In this document: positions 30,680 to 39,880 of the stretch, piece by piece
Position numbering within the stretch: the stretch's first letter is position 1
How the letters are laid out: every line of letters begins with the position of its first letter
Source of the DNA: Labia minor
Lineage: Eukaryota; Arthropoda; Insecta; Dermaptera; Spongiphoridae
Direction: 5' to 3'
DNA length: 64,000 nt
Assembly: GCA_963082975.1 (NCBI GenBank)
Contig: OY720344.1
Coordinates: 83,626,053 to 83,690,052 of the forward strand
Position numbers and translations under genes: made by a program
Notes under the pieces: model-generated
Told to the model about the DNA's origin: nothing
Databases searched by the model: none
Seen by the model: the letters and a program-made list of their open reading frames with translations, nothing else

Positions 30680-30893
30680 ATGGATTAATCATGAAAACAG
30701 CGATTTTACAACAAGCGAGAAGAAAAAGTTAAACCGTGGAGTGATACCTCAGAAAGTAACCCAAGATAATATGTTTTGTGTATTTAATAATAAAACTATT
30801 TTCAAAGGTGTAAATTTATACGTCTCACAATATATGAAAAAACAATATGTAAATAAGATATGTTTAATAGTGAGATCACCACATAATTTGTAA
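30680..30893 (+). pseudogene. Exon-2 cassette, copy 1 (exon 1 missing)
   Basis: A TTTCTCAG acceptor at 30672-30679 is followed by about 70 open codons (WINHENSDFTTSEKKKLNRG, then PQKVTQDNMFCVF, ending VRSPHNL and a stop). Copy 2 at 32151-32361 is nearly identical, with one codon fewer. The upstream intron and exon 1 are absent here. I do not recognise the protein; it is basic and has no obvious motif. Confidence 0.5.
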
Positions 30894-31125
30894 ATATAAT
30901 TTTATAATTTTTATTAATTTTCAAATATATATTGTTTATATACATAAAAAATTATTCGTTTCTTTTAGATATGTTAATTACATAAAAAGATTGTAGAAAA
31001 TTTTCATTTTAATTAAAAATTATTTATTTGGAAATTAAACCAATATTTATCTCCAAATAGATAATGTTTCATTTAACAGAAAATTTTCTACAATTTTTGA
31101 ATTCCCAACATTCACAATATTCCTT

Positions 31126-31160
<35 letters not shown>

Positions 31161-31200
31161 CACAGACACACACACACAAGCCCGCTTTTTTATAAAATTA
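30894..31200. repeat. AT-rich block ending in A-run and CACACA, copy 1
   Basis: From TAATTTTTATTAATTTTCAA through TTCGTTTCTTTTAGATATGT, an inverted AAAATTTTC pair, a long A run and CACACAAGCCCGCTTTTTTA, this matches 32770-33075. It is also the reverse complement of about 7615-7760. A mobile repeat, unassigned. Confidence 0.7.
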
Positions 31201-31611
31201 GTTAGTCTAGGGCGATATCAGGTGGCGCGATGTGCTAAAACTTTGCTTCAAAATTTAACCCGGAGTGGGGGCATCTTATAGATAGTCTGTGCTTCACAAT
31301 ATTTAAAATGATTCAAATGGATTTCATGATTTAAAAATGAGCCTGGTGAGGCATCTGTTGGTTGTTTTATGAACAACTTTCGGATTTAAATTAGTGCCAG
31401 CAGCGCCTCTTGTGGCCCCCATGTGCTTAACATGTTTTCAAAGGGTCTGGGGCTATGTCCGGGGGTTGAGTCTGGTTCAGGTACATCTCACTCTTAGGCA
31501 AGCTCTGAGTCCATGTTTTGACTTTAATGGGCTATGACACCAGAAGGCGCTGCAGGCACCCAATTTATAACTCTGAAGACGCTCACGAGGCCGCACTACT
31601 GTAGAAGATAA
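31200..31611. repeat. Duplicated flank blocks
   Basis: 31200-31290 (AGGTGGCGCGATGTGCTAAA, AACCCGGAGTGGGG) recurs at 33100-33180; 31290-31460 is the second copy of 30120-30340. The remainder to 31611 is GC-richer and unassigned. Confidence 0.65.
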
Positions 31612-31757
31612 AATTTGAATTTATTTTCTTGGACTTGTAAAATCATCCCCCAGTTGTGTGTCCATGTGTGTTGATGTGTGTCATTGTCCCCTCGCCACAG
31701 GCTACATCGTGCATAAAAATTCGAAATCCGAAGGCAGCAATTGCAAACATGCCTACA
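31612..31757 (+). pseudogene. Exon-1-like part of the two-exon cassette
   Basis: The block from about 31712 (ATTCGAAATCCGAAGGCAGC) ends in CTACA followed by GTAAGT (donor at 31758). Joined in phase to the acceptor before 32151, it gives ...RRQQLQTCLQ-WINHENSDF, the only phase that opens exon 2. Upstream the frame closes with TAA beside 31712, and a second acceptor-like CCTCGCCACAG lies at 31690-31700, so the true upstream structure is unclear. The sequence at 31620-31700 has an inverted partner at 33190-33262. Confidence 0.45.
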
Positions 31758-32150
31758 GTAAGTAAAATTTTATTATATAAATTATTTTATATTAATATTA
31801 AATTTATTAATATATTATTAAATATTTTATTTATTTACAAAATTTTACATATTTGCCATATTAAATATTATTATTTATATTTACATTAATATTCAGTATT
31901 ACTGAATTATGTACATATAAAATAAAATATTTGAATATATTATTAATATATGTTGTCTATTGAAAATGAATGAGTTTCTTTCTATTTTAACTATTCTTCT
32001 ATTTCCTCGTATACCTGATCCAAGACAATAGGCTAAGTTTTTATTAAACAGACCATATTTATAACCTGTAGATCAACCCATGTACTTAAAATTCGATATT
32101 CCAAACATATCTATTAAACTATTTTAAAATTATTTGTTATCATTTCTCAG

Positions 32151-32361
32151 ATGGATTAATCATGAAAACAGCGATTTTACAACAAGCGAGAAGAAAAAGT
32201 TAAACCGTGGAGTGATACCTCAGAAAGTAACCCAAGATAATATGTTTTGTGTATTTAATAAAACTATTTTCAAAGGTGTAAATTTATACGTCTCACAATA
32301 TATGAATAAACAATATGTAAATAAGATATGTTTAATAGTGAGATCACCATATAATTTGTAA
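32151..32361 (+). pseudogene. Exon-2 cassette, copy 2 (with intron and exon 1 upstream)
   Basis: Same as 30680-30893: acceptor TTTCTCAG (32143-32150), then about 69 open codons to TAA. The intron would be 31758-32150 (393 bp, AT-rich). Conservation of the frame between copies, one of them with an in-phase 3-bp deletion, hints at past coding constraint or very recent duplication. Protein unrecognised. Confidence 0.5.
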
Positions 32362-32780
32362 ACATAATTTTATAATTTTTATTAATTTTCAAATAAATAT
32401 GATGTATTATGTATTATATATTATCTATCACTTAGACATTACTATTTTCATCTAGCTGTATAAATTCCATAATAACAATTCAAAAATTGTAAAATTTTCG
32501 CACAAGCGAAAAAACAATATGTTAAAAAGATATGTTTAATAGTGAGATCACCACATAATTTGTAAATATAATTTTATAATTTTTATTAATTTTCAAATAA
32601 ATATGATGTATTATGTATTATATATTATCTATCACTTAGACATTACTATTTTCATCTAGCTGTATAAATTCCATAATAACAATTCAAAAATTGTAAAATT
32701 TTCGCACAAGCGAAAAAACAATATGTTAAAAAGATATGTTTAATAGTGAGATCACCACATAATTTGTAAATATAATTTTA
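32342..32780. repeat. 204-bp tandem repeat, two full units plus
   Basis: GATCACCA(C/T)ATAATTTG recurs at 32342, 32546 and 32750. Each unit carries the end of the exon-2 cassette, the downstream TATAATTTTTATTAATTTTC and a TTCGCACAAGCGAA mini-palindrome. It arose by tandem duplication of the 3' end of the cassette. Confidence 0.85.
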
Positions 32781-32992
32781 TAATTTTTATTAATTTTCAA
32801 ATATATATTGTTTATATACATAAAAAATTATTCGTTTCTTTTAGATATGTTAATTACATAAAAAGATTGTAGAAAATTTTCAGTTAATGAAAAATTATTT
32901 ATTTGGAAATTAAACTAATATTCATCTCCAAATAGATAATTTTTCATTTAACAGAAAATTTTCCACAATTTTTTAATTCCCGGAATTCCCGA

Positions 32993-33026
<34 letters not shown>

Positions 33027-33262
33027 CACACAGACACACACACACAAGCCCGCTTTTTTATAGCGTTTTTTATAAAATTAGTATATTGGTTATGATACCA
33101 GGTGGCGCGATGTGCTAAAACTTTGCTTCAAAATTTAACCCGGAGTGGGGACATCTTAAAGATAGTCTGTGGTCTGGTTGGTCTGGTCTGTGGCGAGGGG
33201 ATGCCACACAACCACACACAACTGGGGGATGATTTTACAAGACCAAGAAAATAAATTTTTTT
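32781..33262. repeat. AT-rich block copy 2 and inverted partner of 31620-31700
   Basis: 32781-33075 repeats 30900-31200; 33100-33180 repeats 31210-31290; 33189-33262 (CTGTGGCGAGGGGATG, CAACTGGGGGATGATTTTAC) is the reverse complement of about 31620-31702. These form the right border of the duplicated cassette region. Confidence 0.7.
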
Positions 33263-33684
33263 TGTCTTGAGCGCCTGCAGCGCCAACTATTAGCAACCAT
33301 CAAAAAACTAAACATGGAATCACGGGTCCCATAAGAGTGCGATAGGCCTGGATAGTATGATCCAGTATGATCATCACAGATCCCGTTCTATGGTTGATGT
33401 CGTGCCCTTTGAATTAAGACACCCCTCCAACCGATTCTATTCAAATGCTATTAAGTAGGAATATTTTTTAACAATTTATGAATAACAAAAAAAATAAATA
33501 AATAAATAAATAAGAATATATATAGTGTAATTATCAATATAATATATTATTAAATTAAAATTTCGGTCAATATGAAATATAAAATTATTTATTTTTTTGA
33601 AAATTTTCTTTAATTAAAAAATATACATTTTAATAAATTAAATTAATTCTCATGTGACTCCACGTTCTTTTCCGCTTGATATTG
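33263..33684. other. Unassigned spacer
   Basis: A GC-richer part (33263-33430) without an open frame, followed by AT-rich DNA with an AAAT run. Nothing recognised. Confidence 0.4.
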
Positions 33685-33950
33685 TTAAAAATCACCACCA
33701 ATTATCAGTCGTTTTAAAAATGGATCATTTTCATTACGTTTCTTTAGCAAATCGCAGCTGTTAATGCGTTGCGTTAATTGTGTTTCTTTCAGTTCGTGAG
33801 GAATCCATGTATCGAGTTTTTGAACATAGTCAAGTTGTTTTAATGCATGTATGTGATACCTGGAGCTTCTCTGTAATCTCACGTGTTGTACTGTGACGAT
33901 CCGAATCGATTATTGCTTTGATTAGGTTGTCATCAACTTCAACTGGACGT
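33685..33950 (-). pseudogene. Mariner transposase fragment (HTH to first catalytic region)
   Basis: Minus strand: RPVEVDDNLIKAIIDSD and TREITEKLQVSHT (second helix-turn-helix region), then after a frame change LDTWIPHELKE (the WVPHEL box), NSCDLLKKRNENDPFLKRLI, ending where the catalytic TGDE should be. Very close in style to SETMAR-type mariners. About 90 codons of some 345 remain. It is a different copy from the one at 52682-53840. Confidence 0.85.
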
Positions 33951-34610
33951 ATTTAATATTCTTATATTTTTTAATTCTTTCTTTATGATTTCTTCATTTG
34001 TTTCAAGTCCCAACCCCTTGAGAATTAATGTATCATTTGTTAGCTGGCATGATACAAAACACGAAAAAGATAAATGCCAGCTAACAAATGATATGGACAA
34101 ATCAAAAATTCTCTGTGGCATCTGTAAAGAATTTGGTCATCCAGCATCATATGATATTTACAAGAAATTTGAAAAAAAAATAATTAATGAACTCTGAAAA
34201 ATTATAAATAAAATCGAAAACTTAATAATTATGTATAGACATCTATTTTCCTATTGTATAATATAATGTTATCACTTTTGGGAGTGAACGTATAAAATTT
34301 ATAGTTCCTCTATCTTGATTTTGATATTGTTCTATTGAAGTTTTCCAATGAATCCATTAGTATGATCGTTTTTTTTTTTATTTCCAAACCATTAGTAAAC
34401 TTTTTTATAATTTCAATTATCTGAATCGAATCGTCATTAAATATCTTAATTGGGGGACATTTATGCCTCTCTAACTGTTTCTCCTCCTGTGAAGCATCGC
34501 TTTGATTAGAATTGTTTTTTTCTGGAAATTGTTGTATTGTTTTTTTTTTTTTTTGTTTATTTGGCGCAGCTCAGGCTCTCTTGCCGGTTGTCGTTTTCTT
34601 GACACCAGTC
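33951..34610 (-). pseudogene. Jockey-like LINE ORF1 remnant, downstream part
   Basis: On the minus strand LILKGLGLETNEEIIKKELKN matches the position and style of the PRE/C2HC segment of the intact ORF1 (IRVMAKGLHCSWDPDEILNDL). Other fragments towards 34600 (TGVKKTTTGKRA) align with WIVKTNKKRK. It carries many stops and a 20-nt perfect inverted duplication (34031-34050 against 34074-34093). It continues at 39381, beyond the hAT insertion. Confidence 0.55.
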
Positions 34611-34679
34611 CAGTGGCGCAACCAGGATTTGATCCTGGGGGGGGGTTTGACTAGCCGCTCACCTTCCTATGCCCCCCCC

Positions 34680-35416
34680 TCCGGGCACTCTCAAAGACAA
34701 ATTTTCATTAAGATTTTTTTTTATATTAAATATTTAAAGATGTTTTGTAAACGAAACACTGATTTTACAAAATCTGGCAAAAAAATTTAATTTTGTATTT
34801 TATTTACTCGTATTCACAGTTTTAGAAAGAAAATATTTTTTTCCAGCTATAAGTAAATCATTTTAGCTTTCCTCATGAAATAAGGATAGCTTATGCTTAT
34901 ACGATGATCGGAAAATTTTGAAAATTTTTGCTCCGAGATTCTTCGAAATTTCCACTTTTCAGACGGTTCTGAATCCAAAACTGCAAAAAAATTTTTTTGA
35001 ACCGGCTCGTTACCGAGATTACAACTAAACAAAATGAGATATTCTCTTGAAATTTGATATTTAGATGTTTTTTTTTGGAATGATGGACGGGGATTGGATT
35101 GTTTTTGGACAAGATCGGACCATAAGTAAGGGTAGTTTAAAGAGGTGTCAAAGCACATTTTATTGATTTTTTCAATAAATTCCGATTTTTATCAGAATTA
35201 TCATAATATCGTATTAAATTTATAGGGAATCGAATTTACTAAAAGTTTCATTATATTCATTTTTACCTAAACTTAATAATAAAGGAGTTATTTATAAAAA
35301 ACTACTTAGAGATTTCGAAAGCTTTTCGTCCGCCCGTAGTGGCAGGATATTTTGAAAGAAATCATGTAAAAATCCCTAAAAAAAAAAGCAAAATGTGCAG
35401 CATCGTACACGTGACG
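34680..35416. other. hAT interior, left part
   Basis: A minus-strand open stretch (34847-35158, about 100 codons) has an even composition but matches nothing I know. The phrase AAAAATCCCTAAAAAA (35370-35386) mirrors TTTAGGGATTTTTAACC near 38930, perhaps the ends of the MULE. Confidence 0.35.
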
Positions 35417-35568
35417 GAAGTGAAACTTCTTACAATCTAGAGAATAAGATAAATTTTAGTTGAGAGTGTGAGTGAGAGAGAAATAGAGAAAAATAAAGGG
35501 ATCATTTCGAAAGACATATAACAGTATAAAATTTTCGTAACAAATATTCGCTTTATTATTATTATTAT

Positions 35569-36138
35569 CTACTCTATCATCATATCTACATTGCCTGTAC
35601 TATTGTCGGTTGGTGATTCAATTGGTAATACTGATATTAATGGCTTGTGATAACTAAAATAAGATATATATGTTCGTGATTCGATATTTTCTATATAACG
35701 TGTAAAAACAGCATCTATTGTAGTTCCAGATTTTGTTGTTGATTCCTTGGGATCGTTATTTATAAGCAGACCAAATGTTTCTAGAAGAAAGTTGATCAAC
35801 GGCAACGAATCATCAGATCCAAAATTTACATTAAAATCTCCCCCGAGAATTAGAGGGATTTTATCTTCGCCTCGTTCAAGTGCATTAGCACCTGTGTGGC
35901 TATAAACCAGTAGTGAACGGTGTATGAAATAAATAATATCGTCTAAATTTTGGTCGTTATTTTTTTTCGGCATAGTGAAATCTGTGGAGTAGAGAAAAGC
36001 AGTTTTAAATGCAATAATAATTTTAAATTGATTTAGTAGTGTTAAAGTAATGTTGAGATTCGGATAAATAACGTGAATGGTCATCGACGCACATAACTGT
36101 ATGTGTTGGCGTATGAATCGCCGACCATGTTCACACAC
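35569..36138 (-). CDS. Helentron C-terminal endonuclease fragment, copy 2 (open)
   Basis: 189 open codons, without an ATG at the upstream edge; an internal ATG precedes PKKNNDQN. Motifs: ILGGDFNVNFGSDDSLPL, KSGTTIDAVFTRY, YISYFSYHKPLIS, the C-terminal half of an APE-like endonuclease. Established knowledge: Helentrons encode Rep, a PIF1-type helicase and a C-terminal endonuclease of non-LTR origin. Here only the last part remains, so it cannot transpose by itself. It is open whereas copy 1 is frameshifted, and the two are almost identical. Confidence 0.7.
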   Translation of the reverse strand: MCEHGRRFIRQHIQLCASMTIHVIYPNLNITLTLLNQFKIIIAFKTAFLYSTDFTMPKKNNDQNLDDIIYFIHRSLLVYSHTGANALERGEDKIPLILGGDFNVNFGSDDSLPLINFLLETFGLLINNDPKESTTKSGTTIDAVFTRYIENIESRTYISYFSYHKPLISVLPIESPTDNSTGNVDMMIE

Positions 36139-36237
36139 ACAATTACATGCGTCGGTATGCGTGCACGCTGTATATTTGACTTGAGAATTTTAATTATTTC
36201 ACGATATATATATATATATATATAAATATCAATTTTT

Positions 36238-36351
36238 ACTATCTCGCCAGAGATAGTATTGCGATCACGAAAATTTTCGAGTTGAGATTTTGATGTTTTT
36301 ATACGTTTTGAAGGTTCCTGAATCATTTTCACTAAGGTTGAGAAAAATGTC

Positions 36352-36407
<56 letters not shown>

Positions 36408-36868
36408 GGCAAGATTACGCAAAAACGGTTTGAGCTAGAATGATGAAATTTGGTACATGGACATTATTCAAAATTCATAGTTTTCTATCAACTTTTGAGA
36501 AATGTAAGTCAACCGGAAGAGGGTCATTACCTACAACGTTTGGATTTTTTTTCCTCTAAAGTGACCGTAAAAATAAAGATATATGTTTGATAATTTTTCA
36601 CATGATTAATAATTGTATAAAACTGCTATATATAGAATTTCAGCTTGATTGATTCGCTAAAATTACCAGAATTAATTTTTTAACACTGCAAATCTCACGC
36701 GCCAACACGTAACGTGGTGCCATCAACAAAAAGCCAAACATGCGCTGGTTTAATATTTATTATTTATTATTTATAATTTATAATTAATTAAATTTAATTT
36801 AAATATAATATATTATGTTATTTAATCCAATTCAAATTGCGAGATAGTCGAGTGGAGACACTCCAGCT
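36238..36868 (-). mobile_element. Rep-A family, full reverse copy
   Basis: About 631 bp, the same length as the 12682-13312 copy and highly similar. On the minus strand it starts AGCTGGAGTGTCTCCACTCG and ends ACTATCTCTGGCGAGATAGT. The microsatellite is (GT)n here (36355-36398) in place of ACAT/ACAC. It is inserted in the Helentron derivative. Confidence 0.78.
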
Positions 36869-37146
36869 AATTATATATGACTTAACTAGCGCGCATGCGC
36901 GACATGGACTTTGGACCTAGAGTGGGGATTAGAACGAAAGACAGCACAAAAGGGAAACGCAGATAGAGGCTATCTCATTCTCACTCGTTATACCTATATC
37001 TTCTTTCTCTCTTGCGTTACGTTACGAAATTTCAATTTTTCAATTCACTCTCCATTCTCAACCAAATGTCAGGACGCCGCTAAAGAAGTTTCACTTCAAA
37101 AATTCCTAAATAAAAAATTTCCATAATTTTTTTTACTTATTTAATA

Positions 37147-37637
37147 ATGAATAGCCGAAGAGACTTGAATGAGGTAGTTATACATCATGCTTGGTGTCAT
37201 CACATCTGTTCCATCTGGTTTTTTAGCGTCCTATTTTTCATGGTTTGCCTTCATTATGGTCAGAAGCTCATCATGCGAATCGTTTCCTTGGTGAACCAGG
37301 CTTCTTACCACGAACTTCACGACAGATTTCCAAAGAGATAAGGTTATGCTCAATATGGATTTGCTTAATCAGGTTCCATACTGATGTCTTGTATCCTCCC
37401 AAGCGTGAATGAAGAGCATTGTTGTAACCTTCCAATGCATTGTTTGTTCGAGGCAAACCCATCAAAGTGGCATCGTAGATGTTCCAATGTCGAATTCGGG
37501 GTCATAAAAGCCAGCCAAAAATTGTTCACCTAGCCAAGTGCGCTCGAAGTAAGAAAAAAGATCACGAAGTTTTACCCTGTTGGTCGTCCAGCTAATGCTT
37601 GATAGGCTACAATGACTTTTGATGGTGGTACCAAAAC
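37147..37637 (-). pseudogene. MULE transposase, C-terminal part
   Basis: Minus strand: MGLPRTNNALEGYNNALHSR, then KTSVWNLIKQIHIEHNLISL. The PRTNN.EG...SR.G segment is the hallmark C-terminal region of MULE transposases, close to the third catalytic acidic residue. Earlier frames toward 37637 contain stops. It is separated from the N-terminal piece by a small hAT insertion. Confidence 0.75.
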
Positions 37638-38327
37638 TAGGGCTTACAATACCGGGATCTAGGGATCCCGAATACCGGGATCCCGGACGATTTTTGTCCG
37701 GTATTAAAAACCGGTATTTATGTAAAAATACCGGTATTTTGGTATTACGAATTTACGAATTTACAAAATGTGTATGATTTTTTAATGACAATAGTTCCGA
37801 CAAGTGTAGGATCAGAAAGAGCTTTTTCGGCCGCTGGTTATATTTGTACGAAAATTCGGTCCTCGCTTGATGATGAAACGCTTGATTCGTTGTGTTTTTT
37901 AAGAGCAAACTTTAATAAACAAATTGCAAGTTATTAATATTAAATACTTTCAATTTATATTTTTATATTTTTTACTTCTTTAATTATATTTAATTCTTTA
38001 ATTATTTAATACCATACGAGCCTATTATATGTAAAATGTAACATAGAATTTAATATTTACTTTATTTTACTTGCACGTTTTTTTGTATCTATCTACTCCT
38101 ACTCTACTATTACTCTCTCTCTATGTAATAAAATAAATAATATCTACTCATTTCAGAACAATATTTATTGGATTTCTTATATTATTTGTTAAAAAGTCAA
38201 TATAACAACTTAGGTAAGAAGAAATATAGCTAGTAAATTTATTATTAATAATACCGGTATCCCGGTATTTCAAATTTCAAATACCAAATACCGGTATTCC
38301 GATTTTAGTTCTGTATTGTAAGCCCTA
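37638..38327 (+). mobile_element. Small internally deleted hAT with perfect 8-bp target duplication
   Basis: 690 bp. Ends TAGGGCTTACAATAC (37638-37652) and its reverse complement with one difference at 38313-38327. Target duplication ACCAAAAC at 37630-37637 and 38328-38335. Many CCGGTATT-type subterminal motifs lie near both ends, the usual transposase-binding array. It retains only the last 50 codons of a hAT transposase. Confidence 0.93.
37785..37937 (+). pseudogene. hAT transposase C-terminal dimerisation fragment
   Basis: 50 codons from ATG: VPTSVGSERAFSAAGYICTK, IRSSLDDETLDSLCFLRANF. This is the conserved hAT C-terminal dimerisation motif (SERxFSxAG...R.SL..E.L..L.FLR.N). The rest of the transposase (BED finger, catalytic core) is gone. 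Confidence 0.85.
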
Positions 38328-38545
38328 ACCAAAACCAAAGCTGCAAGAGTTCGTAAATGAGGAATCAGGATTATCTATATCATTATAAAGCTTCAAAACT
38401 TCTGGCATTGATTTGATGTTTCTATAAATGCATTGAGCAAAATGAACAAGACAACCTCTGATGATAGTAAATTTCACAAATTGCGTTATATATTTCCTGG
38501 TGAAATATTCGGTGCAAATGGTGTATTTTGTATTTGGAATCATTA
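38328..38545 (-). pseudogene. MULE transposase, middle part
   Basis: Minus strand: RGCLVHFAQCIYRNIKS, LKLYNDIDNPDSSF. The GCLFHFAQ..YRK motif is standard in MULE transposases (around the CxxH after the second Asp). It continues, after the hAT insertion, in the C-terminal part at 37147-37637. Upstream sequence to about 38770 shows no more of the core. Confidence 0.7.
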
Positions 38546-39356
38546 AGCTATTAAAACGTATGCCAATAAACGGGATTTGGGTGAATTCCCTTTATTTTAC
38601 ATACGAATTTGACACCCCTATTTTTTTTGGAAAAATCACGTGTGTGGGCCCTATGTATGTATTTTTTGACCTATTTTTCCCTACTTTCGGTCCAGGCCCG
38701 ATTACCACCTTGGGAGGTCGTGTCTCAGGCAACTGGGTGTCATGCTTACCTTGTGATTTAATTTTCTGAGTCACAATTAAAATTAATACAAAAATGAAAA
38801 AATTTGTTTTTAGTGATTTTTTCTTTTAGGGATTTTTTCAGTCAACGATATTTTTATTTAGGGGTTTTCGCTTTTGGGGATTTTCGGTTTTAGGAAGTTT
38901 TTACTTTTATGGATTTTTTCCTTTAGGGATTTTTAACCGTTTCCATTTTGAAAAAATTAGTCTTCGCTTCATAATTTTTATGAAATTAGCAATTAATGTA
39001 TTATTAATAAAAAATATTTAGAATTTGAGTAATATTTTTATTTATTTTATATTTAAATAATAGTCAAATTGGAAAATTTCACAATCATCTAGTAATCTTA
39101 TATTAAGTCTTGTTTTTTATGATTTAGGAGAAATAATAAAATAATTTTTTATTTCTTATATTTAATTCTGTACGAAAAAATAAGCAATTTTTATTTTTGT
39201 TAAAATTTTTTTAAAATAAAATAAACTTATTATACACTAAGTTATACTTTAAGAATTATTTTTTTTTCTTTTCTATTTGTAATATAGTACATAATATACA
39301 GCAATTTATATTTTTTCAATCCTGGGGGGGGGGTTTTAACCCCCAAACCCCCCCCC
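38546..39356. other. hAT interior, right part
   Basis: 38790-38950 has a degenerate repeat of TTTAGGGATTTTT-like phrases. The remainder is AT-rich. No coding seen; short open stretches on both strands at 38461-38774 lack protein features. Confidence 0.4.
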
Positions 39357-39380
39357 CCTGGTTGCGCCACTGCACCAGTC

Positions 39381-39880
39381 CATTTAAGATGTTCTTCCTC
39401 TTACATTTCAACATCAATAATATCATTGTTTACCTTCTTTGTAGACTGTTCTTTTCTTAATTTTTCTAATTTTTGTATTTTAGATTTTAATTCTTGGTTT
39501 TCTTTATCCAGAGCTTGAATTTTTGAGAACATTTTTTCCCCACTCGAGATAAGATTATTTTAAACCGGAACTTTGTCTTTCGACATACTTGATACAAAAA
39601 ATTTAATATTCGCTGTCCTTTTTGAATTCACAATTTGCAAGCCATTTTGCCTGGTGATTCAAAGGTTTAGGCTTGAAAGGTAGCAAGCTTTCAGCATCTG
39701 GGCCCTGAGTGTCGATGGGTTAACGATCTCAGGTTCCTTTGAAAGCATTTTGTTTAGGGTCCCCAACTCTTGATAGATGTTGAACTTACGAATGTTAAAA
39801 TAAGACTTCCAAGAGTCACTACTGTCTCTACCCTGTGGCGCTTAAGAATCCGATACTCTTCACTTCTAGCGGGTGTTTTA
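39381..39880 (-). pseudogene. Jockey-like LINE 5' end (5' UTR and ORF1 start)
   Basis: Minus strand: an ATG at 39586 starts MSKDKVPV; after a shift, KMFSKIQALDKENQELKSKI is a coiled coil much like that of the intact ORF1. Upstream (39587-39880) is GC-richer, stop-containing sequence that would be the 5' UTR/promoter of the element. The LINE is split by the hAT and continues at 34610. Confidence 0.55.

Larger units (their letters stand above)
35417..37097 (-). mobile_element. Helentron derivative with endonuclease domain, copy 2
   Basis: Oriented minus: the 5' end at 37097 (GAAGTGAAACTTCTTTAGCG) and the 3' end at 35417 (TGTAAGAAGTTTCACTTC). The 5' region (36880-37080) and the 3' region with the endonuclease (35417-36180) match copy 1 at 14527-17191 closely, but the satellite and fold-back are absent and a Rep-A copy sits at 36238-36868. 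Rep and helicase are missing. Confidence 0.68.
34611..39372. mobile_element. hAT-type element, filled by nested insertions, with 8-bp target duplication
   Basis: Terminal inverted repeats CAGTGGCGCAACCAGG at 34611-34626 and its reverse complement at 39357-39372. Flanking direct repeats are CACCAGTC at 34603-34610 and 39373-39380, perfect and 8 bp, as hAT elements make. It is inserted in a Jockey-like LINE remnant. No hAT transposase belonging to these ends is visible; the interior holds MULE transposase pieces, a Helentron derivative and a smaller hAT. G/C runs lie just inside each end (GGGGGGGG, CCCCCCCC). Confidence 0.88.

Noticed and set aside
34847-35158. Open minus-strand stretch of about 100 codons in the hAT interior
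   Set aside because: No motif, no partner frame and no second copy; the length is possible by chance within repeat debris.
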